Origin: Ovis canadensis
Lineage: Eukaryota > Chordata > Mammalia > Artiodactyla > Bovidae
Reading direction: 5' to 3'
Assembly (NCBI RefSeq): GCF_042477335.2
Contig: NC_091247.1
Span: 3,680,501 to 3,744,500, forward strand
DNA: 64,000 bases
Shown here: positions 59,765 to 64,000 of the stretch, in pieces
Numbering within the stretch: the stretch's first letter is position 1
How the letters are laid out: each line of letters starts with the position of its first letter
Position numbers and translations under genes: made by a program
Notes under the pieces: model-generated
The model's input: only the letters and a program-made list of their open reading frames with translations
Databases searched by the model: none
What the model was told of the DNA's origin: nothing

Positions 59765-61399
59765 TTTCCAGGGAGGAGAGCAGCGAGATCCAGAAGATTC
59801 TCCCCGACACCTTCAAACCAGAAGTGCGGGTCGGGCTGCTCCTTACATGGATGAGGTGCTGCCATGTGAGTGACCGGGAATGGACGCAGGCTGGCCGCCC
59901 CACGCGGTGTGCAGGTGGGAAGGAAAGGCTGGGTTGCCCCACCCCTGGGGGGCCTCGGGGGGGAAGGGCAGCGGCCAGGAGACCTTGAGGGTCAGTCCAG
60001 CCTGTGGGGCCGGTTTTGTTTGGGTGCCACTCCTCAGCCTCCACACCAGAGCCAGGTCCAGCTGGGGACAAGCTCAGTGGTTGATGGCGGGACACAAGCC
60101 CTGGGACACAGCCACCTGAGGTCCTCCTGGTCCCTCCCGCGGAACACGCGCTTACAGGATTCTGTTCAGACCCTGCTGCCCCCAGCTCATTTTGCCCTGA
60201 CCATCCTCCCCATAGCCCCCAGCCCAGCGCAGGCCCGGGGGTTGAGGAACTCATGACACTGGGGCAGAGCCGGGCTTGGTTCCCAGACAGAGAAGAGCGT
60301 CTCCATGTGGGCCCTGCGGCCTCTCCCCAGGAAGACAGACCCCTAAAACAGTCTCCGTAGAAGCTGGAGCTGGACACAGGGCCCCCCTGCTCAGCCCAGG
60401 TTTCTCCAGGTGAGGTGGAGGGAGGCCTCTTGGGCAGGTCTGAGCAGGACTGTCACCGGGCAGGTCCTCGCACCCCCACCACAAGTCTTAGCCCCGAATA
60501 TCAGGACTCTGAGCCCTGGCCCTGCCAGCTCCCAGCCCCTTCTCTGCCTCCCTGGGGAGAGCCAGATCAGAAGGGACCCATCGCTTAGGGACAGGTCAGT
60601 ACCAAGTGGACAGATGGTGCCCGGCCTGGATCCCAAGACAGGAGCCCGAGGACCAGGCAGCCTTCACCGTGACCCCCGGTTGGACTCCCGGCATGATGGT
60701 CTTGCACTGTTGCGGGGACAGTGGGGCCAGGAGAGTTGTCACGACAGAAAGTGGACGTATGCCACCAAGGCCTGCGATGGTCTGGGCCCCGGGAGCCCCC
60801 ACATTGATGAGAGGCTCACACCGAAGGGGGACCCCGGCCCAGTGTCTCCTTGTCAGCAAGGAACACTCCGAGTGCCCGAAACCTGGTATCTCCACGTGGG
60901 GCCTGCTGTGTCCAGGAGGGCCTGGGAGAGCTAGCCACCCCACTGGGGACTGGGGGGACATGAAACTCGGGGAATCTCACCGACCCTATGTGGAGGGACC
61001 CCTTATCCCCAGTCTCCAGGGAGGCTGGGCTGGGATCCGCCTCCCACCACGAGAAAGGAGACCCTGGTCGCCATCGGCTGGCTGTCAGGCGGCACGTTGC
61101 CAGGCCCCAGGGGGATAGGGGGAAACTGCGGGGTCACCGTCAGAAGAGGCCAGAGGTCCCTGCTGATGCGGGGACAGCCCAGGGACAGCGCCTGTGTGCA
61201 GCCAGGCCTGGGTGGGGGGACCAGCAGAGTCGTCCGGGTCTGGGGCCTAGTGTCGGGCCATCCTTGTCCTGTGCGCCTGGGCCAGCCTGGCCCCTCTTAC
61301 TCCCACCTCGACCTCCAGCTTGTGGGGGCCCGGGGGCTGGGCGATCCCCACCTCACACGTGTCCCCACCTGGGCCTGGGGCTGATCCTGACACTCTCAC
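59765..61399. other. 3' flank of the OBP2-like gene, no gene recognised
   Basis: GC-rich unique-looking sequence. Long plus-strand frames (60410-60934, 60606-61118, 60988-61590) overlap one another and show no domain. I treat them as chance. Confidence 0.4.
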
Positions 61400-61650
61400 A
61401 CCTTCCCCAACCACAGGACCACACAAAGCCTGTGCTCCTCGGCATTAGACCCCTCATCCCAACCACACAACCACCCAAACCTGGGCTCATAGGTATCACA
61501 GCCCTCCCCCTAACCACAGGACCACCCAAACCTGCGCTCCTGGGCATTAGACCCCTCCCCCAACCACACAACCACCCAAACCTGCGCTAGTGGGCATCAC
61601 ATCCTCTCCCATCTTCATGACCACCCAAACCTGAGCTTGTGGGCATCAGA
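61400..61650 (+). repeat. ~51-bp tandem repeat, about five copies
   Basis: Units start near 61409, 61461, 61512, 61562 and 61612 with 'aaccaca(g/c)(g/a)accaccc' and contain 'aaacctg(t/g/c)gct' and 'gg(c/t)atca'. Spacing drifts from 52 to 50 bp. It is a minisatellite just past the polyadenylation site of the lipocalin. Confidence 0.88.
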
Positions 61651-61862
61651 CCTGCAGAGACCACCCGGGACCTTGGGCAGAGCTGCCAGCACCTGCTTCT
61701 CCCGGGACCCCCAGGCCCATCGGACAGAGACACACACCACCGGGACCCAGGACACAAGCGGGTCCTCTGGTCCCTCCTGCAAGGCTTCCACCTCCCTGTC
61801 CTCCCCTCTCACCCCCTGAGGGGCCCCACAGACAGGCAGAGCCCCCGGGGACACTGAAGCCT

Positions 61863-61868
61863 TTTATT
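61863..61868 (-). terminator. Polyadenylation signal of the OBP2-like gene
   Basis: AATAAA on the minus strand (CAAATAAAAG). The last, untranslated exon would run from about 62025 (acceptor CCTCTCCAG) to about 61845. Confidence 0.7.
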
Positions 61869-62370
61869 TGAAGCCAGGAGAGGGGAGGCAGGGCTGGGCG
61901 AGAAAGCGGGGCAGGAGAGTAGGGGGTAGGGAGGCCCAGGTTCCAGGGGCTCCTCCCATGTCCCGCAGGATGGCAGGTCCTGATGGCGCTGCCGGGGGCT
62001 GCTGTGGAGCCTGGTGCCCCCTGCCCTGGAGAGGAGGGGAAAGGTCATGGAGGAAGGGGGCAAACGGGGCTCTCCCTGCCCCCAGGGCTGCAGCGTGGGG
62101 AGTGGAATGCACCCGCCACCGGGGACACAGCTGAGCGGGCACAGATGTCCTGAGTTACCCAACAGTGAGCCCTGAGCACAGAGAAGGTGCCTACGTGTGG
62201 AGTGCAGCCCAGGAACAGACCCTGCAGGGTGGGGCCGGCCGGAGGAGCCCTCAGAGCAGAGACCTCCCCCCCTCCTGGCCATGCGGGGTCCCTCTTGCCT
62301 GCCCTGGGGAGCCTGGTGGACCCTGACACCCCACTGAACCGACCTTCGATTGCTTCAAGGACCACTCACC

Positions 62371-63480
62371 CTAGTCACTTTCAGGCTTGCAGCTTTCTGT
62401 AGAGACAAACCCAGGAGTGAGAAGACGCCCCACACAGGGGCCCAGACCCCTCACCGCCTGTAGCCCAGATGTGGGTCACGGAGACCCAGAGCGGGGTCCC
62501 TCGGGGCTCTCTGTGACCCATCACAGCGCTGATGTCTCCCCAGGGAGGGGCTGGGGAGGTGCGGGAGGGGACGGAGGGAGGGACCCAGGGCGTGAAGAGG
62601 ACGTAGAGGGGACCCAGGGATGCCGCAGGGCCGGCCCCTCACCCGTCTGCTCAGGTGTGAAGATGTCCTCCAGGGACAATCCCTTGCGCTGTGCAAATTT
62701 CTTAAAAGCCTCCAGAGCCTCTGGGTTCACATCGGGATTCCTACCTGCAGGCCAGGCGCCCGGTGAGTCAGGCTTCGGGGGACACCCGGAAGCAGGGTCC
62801 GTCCCAGCTCCCGGGGAGGGCGCAGGGCCGGAGGGCTCAGCCTGGGGTGGATGCCGAGCAGGTGCGGAGGAGACGGGCCCCTCCCAGCCAACAGGTCCCG
62901 GGGAAGGAGGTGGGGAAGCCCTGGGGGACACCTGAGTCCCTGGGGGCTCCGGGGGAACTCAGGCTGGATCCCAGAGCCACCTGCAGGGTCAGACCCCTGA
63001 CCTGGAAGGGCTTCTCTCCCAGAGGAACTGCGCTGCCCTCTGACCAGAGAACACCGGCCGTCACCCCCGTGAGGGTCCCTGCCCCGAAAATTCCTCCGTC
63101 AGCGCCTCCTGCCTCCCCCACGCTGACCAAGCCCTGGCCCGAGACCCCAGGAAGCGGGACTTTGCATGTGCAGTGACCCCGAGGGCGGTCAAGTCCCAGA
63201 AGGAGCCTGGCCTGGCTGCCCGGGCCGTGAACTGTGCTGGGCGCACACGGACCACGTGGTCTGTATTCTGGAACCAGGAGTGGCCGGTGCGGTTCCCCCG
63301 GCTTCTGGAGGCAGAGGCCTTGGGGCGGGTCAGGACACGGGGATCCGAGGGCAGGAGGGGGACCCTCACCTATGAGCTTCCCCACGCGGACCGGTTTCCC
63401 CTGGCGCTGGCCTTCACAGTAAAGGACGCAGTGGCCCTCGACGGGCAGTTCCAGGATGTACATGTGCTTCTTGCCGCCAT
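62371..63480 (-). CDS. OBP2/LCN1-like lipocalin, 3' exons (gene continues beyond the window)
   Basis: Odorant-binding/tear-lipocalin-type secreted carrier of small hydrophobic ligands. Three coding exons on the minus strand have perfect GT-AG sites: 63480-63370 (111 nt, GGKKHMYILELP then VLYCEGQRQGKPVRVGKLI), 62744-62643 (102 nt, GRNPDVNPEALEAFKKFAQR then GLSLEDIFTPEQT) and 62396-62371 (ESCKPESD and TAG). A non-coding last exon ends near AATAAA at 61863. Exon sizes match the family and phases agree (2, 1, 1). The Tyr-Cys in exon 4 and the terminal Cys are conserved lipocalin positions. RNP-N-EALE-FKK and EDIF-P-QT are closest to OBP2; the end resembles LCN1. Exons 1-3 would lie beyond 64000. 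No defect is seen in what is present, so I take it as functional. Confidence 0.85.
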
Positions 63481-63484
63481 CTGT

Positions 63485-64000
63485 GGACGGACAGAGAAAA
63501 CGCGTCTTGACTGTCTCAGTCCCTGACCTGGACATTAGAGAACATACTGGAGACCACAATAAGGAGCTTTCTGGAACATTCGGACTTCTCGACACCCTAG
63601 CCGTACTCAGCTCCCTGTCATCCAAGGACCCCATGGACATGCTGCTGCCAAGGCCCAACCTTGGGGAAGAGCCTCCTCCTAGGAAAGTCTCAACAGGAGG
63701 TGCGGAGTCAGAGAGGCTGGAGGGTTTGGATGCTTGGCTGGACCCTGCAGGCTCCAGCAGCTGCCTCGCGTGCTTCCCCATCCTGCACCTTGCTTCCCCG
63801 TGGAGTGGACGGCCAGGACCACCCAGAGGAAGGTGAGGGGTCCCTTCATCCTGCTGTGGACACACTTGTCCCATCTGGTGTCTGCTGTCAGGATGAAACC
63901 CCTGGGAAGGGAGGGGTCAGACTCTGAGTGGGGTCAGGGTGGGGACCCCGGGCAGCGAGGACGCCCGCGGGGAGGGCGAGGCCGGGGCTCTGCTTGCGGG
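63485..64000 (-). other. Intron 3 of the OBP2-like gene (partial)
   Basis: No further lipocalin exon was found up to the window edge. A minus-strand ATG at 63848-63846 opens a 56-codon frame that begins like a signal peptide (MKGPLTFLWVVLAVHSTG), but its continuation has no lipocalin motif. Confidence 0.45.

Noticed and set aside
61400-61650. Regular repeats considered as a CRISPR array
   Set aside because: The units are directly tandem without unique spacers, and the host is a mammal; this is a minisatellite.
63681-63848. Signal-peptide-like frame MKGPLTFLWVVLAVHSTG
   Set aside because: A good hydrophobic start, but only 56 codons, with no lipocalin motif after it; it lies in what should be intron 3.
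62837-63874. 345-codon minus-strand frame covering the OBP2-like region
   Set aside because: It reads exon 4 only as part of an unspliced frame running through two introns; the spliced exons have the lipocalin match and proper splice sites.

Overview
The window is ruminant nuclear DNA, almost certainly sheep (Ovis). It is dense in ruminant-specific repeats: Bov-tA and BOV-A2 SINEs, BovB/RTE and ruminant L1 LINEs, and ERV LTRs. It also carries a complete beta-lactoglobulin gene on the minus strand. The decoded protein has Tyr20, Asn130, Arg148 and a C terminus GQCHV (mature numbering), which as I recall is sheep variant A; goat is recalled to differ at residue 130. The place corresponds to the lipocalin cluster that in human reads LCN1-OBP2A-PAEP, here in reverse orientation.

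Layout. 0.4-1.1 kb: SINE and BovB fragments. 1.56-6.3 kb: beta-lactoglobulin (PAEP/LGB), seven exons on the minus strand, with a TATA box and a STAT5-type site. 6.7-26.2 kb: a repeat block holding an old L1 split by a BovB, a BovB split by a 1.6-kb ERV LTR, and a 5.66-kb L1 with a perfect 13-bp target-site duplication, an uninterrupted ORF2 (1272 codons) and an ORF1 with one stop. 27.3-33.0 kb: a second beta-lactoglobulin/glycodelin-type gene, broken by a 14-bp insertion in exon 2 and two lost splice donors. 33-41 kb: repeats, a tetranucleotide array and a 690-bp G-rich minisatellite. 41.6-42.5 kb: a third copy, with only promoter, exon 1 and exon 2 left. 43-48.4 kb: BovB pieces in opposite orientation and SINEs. 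49.1-52.2 kb: an LCN1/OBP2-like lipocalin, probably a pseudogene. 53-61.6 kb: simple repeats, a BovB nested in a BovB, a solo ERV1-type LTR and a 51-bp tandem repeat. 61.8 kb to the end: the 3' exons of an OBP2/LCN1-like lipocalin whose 5' exons lie beyond the window.

All lipocalin copies are on the minus strand, as expected for a cluster built by tandem duplication. Only beta-lactoglobulin is visibly complete, and the OBP2-like gene is intact as far as the window shows. The most informative observations are: the last exons of the first pseudogene are far more like beta-lactoglobulin than its coding exons are (gene conversion or unequal exchange); the third copy keeps a STAT5-type promoter element that the second has lost; and the L1 still has full-length ORF2 coding capacity. 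I found no CRISPR array, bacterial operon, tRNA or rRNA gene, and nothing that needs a new biological system to explain it.
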